Of a stretch of DNA of 5,923 nucleotides, positions 5,415 through 5,923 are shown piece by piece. Positions within the stretch are counted from its first letter, which is position 1. Each line of letters opens with the position of its first letter. Source of the DNA: a bacterium (GTDB lineage: Bacteria; Bacillota_I; Bacilli_A; RFN20; UBA1709); the NCBI GenBank assembly GCA_012511355.1, contig JAAZGG010000138.1:1-5923 (forward strand), written 5' to 3'. The notes under the pieces are model-generated. The model searched no databases, had not been told where the DNA came from, and saw nothing but the letters and a program-made list of their open reading frames with translations. Both the position numbers and the translations under genes were made by a program.

Positions 5415-5923
5415 TTAGGCGGCTTCTGGAACAATTTCCTTTTCAGGTAATGGAGGTTCTTTCTTTTCAGGTAAGACCCGATGTTCAAGTAAATAGACTA
5501 CTTGTTCGTAGGTTAAAACCTCCACTTCTAGCAGTGTTTCCGCAATTAAGATGAGATCATCTTTATTATTGAGAATGACCTCACGAGCTTTTTCCATACA
5601 TTCGTTGATGATCTTGGAAATTTCTTGGTCAATTTGAAATGCGACTTCACTGGAAATATTGCGAGTAACATTGGTGTAGTCACGGCCAAGGAAGACATTG
5701 CCCTGTGGTTGTTCGTATTGAATTGGTCCAAGACTTGACATACCAAGATTAGTGACCATCATACGAGCGATTTTAGTGGCTTTTTCAATATCTTCACTAG
5801 CACCATTGGTGACATCTTCAAAGAAGATCTCTTCGGAAACCCGGCCGGCTAATAAGCCAGAAATCCGTTCTTTCATTTCTTTTTTGGTGGTTAAGAAGCG
5901 ATCATCAGTAGGTGCCATTAAGA
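5415..5923 (-). CDS. ftsH: ATP-dependent zinc metalloprotease FtsH, C-terminal part of the M41 peptidase domain (5' end outside window)
   Basis: FtsH is a hexameric membrane-bound AAA+ protease that degrades unassembled membrane proteins and selected regulators. Only the last 169 or so residues are present. They start within LMAPTDDRFLTTKKEM and continue through GLLAGRVSEEIFFEDVTNGA. NGASEDIEKAT contains the aspartate (in SEDI) that in E. coli FtsH is the third zinc ligand. After it come ARMMVTNLGMSSLGPIQYE, GNVFLGRD, and the helices ISSEVAFQIDQEISKIINEC and LLEVEVLTYEQV. The AAA module and the HEXXH motif lie beyond the right edge. The C-terminal tail is short, charged and proline-rich (PEKKEPPLPEKEIVPEAA), ending in TAA at 5417-5415. 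A strong terminator follows, so ftsH is the last gene of its unit. An internal ATG at 5918 is not the start, because the frame stays open to the edge and family similarity continues through it. Confidence 0.97.
   Translation of the reverse strand, partial: LMAPTDDRFLTTKKEMKERISGLLAGRVSEEIFFEDVTNGASEDIEKATKIARMMVTNLGMSSLGPIQYEQPQGNVFLGRDYTNVTRNISSEVAFQIDQEISKIINECMEKAREVILNNKDDLILIAETLLEVEVLTYEQVVYLLEHRVLPEKKEPPLPEKEIVPEAA

Overview
All supportable genes in this window lie on the minus strand, so transcription runs from high to low coordinates. The DNA is AT-rich, intergenic spaces are short, Shine-Dalgarno sites are strong (AGGAGG, GGAGG), and starts include ATG, GTG and TTG. The promoters read as clear sigma-A type, and there is a SAM-I riboswitch. 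This points to a low-GC Bacillota, probably in the Bacilli or a neighbouring mollicute-like gut or host-associated lineage. The genetic code looks standard: TGA ends the ArsR-type regulator gene, TAG ends the dihydrouridine synthase and the membrane-anchored protein, and tryptophan is TGG.

Layout in the direction of transcription: (1) the 3' end of ftsH (5923-5415), closed by a strong intrinsic terminator. (2) A 245-bp AT-rich gap containing the promoter of a small lipoprotein gene (5169-4828). (3) A four-gene unit from its own promoter: an SdpR-like autorepressor (4742-4461), an SdpI-like immunity membrane protein with an in-frame amber codon (4464-3811), a DusB-type tRNA-dihydrouridine synthase (3818-2853), and a membrane-anchored protein of unknown function (2811-1855), ending at a hairpin terminator. 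(4) A small membrane protein with a probable bacterial PH-like domain (1765-1295). (5) metK behind a consensus promoter and a SAM-I riboswitch. metK starts at TTG 1087 and runs off the left edge.

How they work together: metK makes SAM and is shut off by SAM through its leader. ftsH and dusB are housekeeping genes found near each other in many Bacilli. Here an sdpR-sdpI cassette and a lipoprotein gene sit between them. SdpR/SdpI pairs form a sensing and immunity circuit in Bacillus subtilis, where membrane SdpI sequesters the repressor. In this window no toxin genes (sdpABC) are visible, and sdpI carries a TAG at codon 56 although the reading frame continues intact to a normal family length. 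The most notable points are the interrupted immunity gene, the palindrome over the sdpR -10 box, the placement of dusB under that promoter, and the unrecognised 318-residue protein. I see no clear evidence of a wholly new system.
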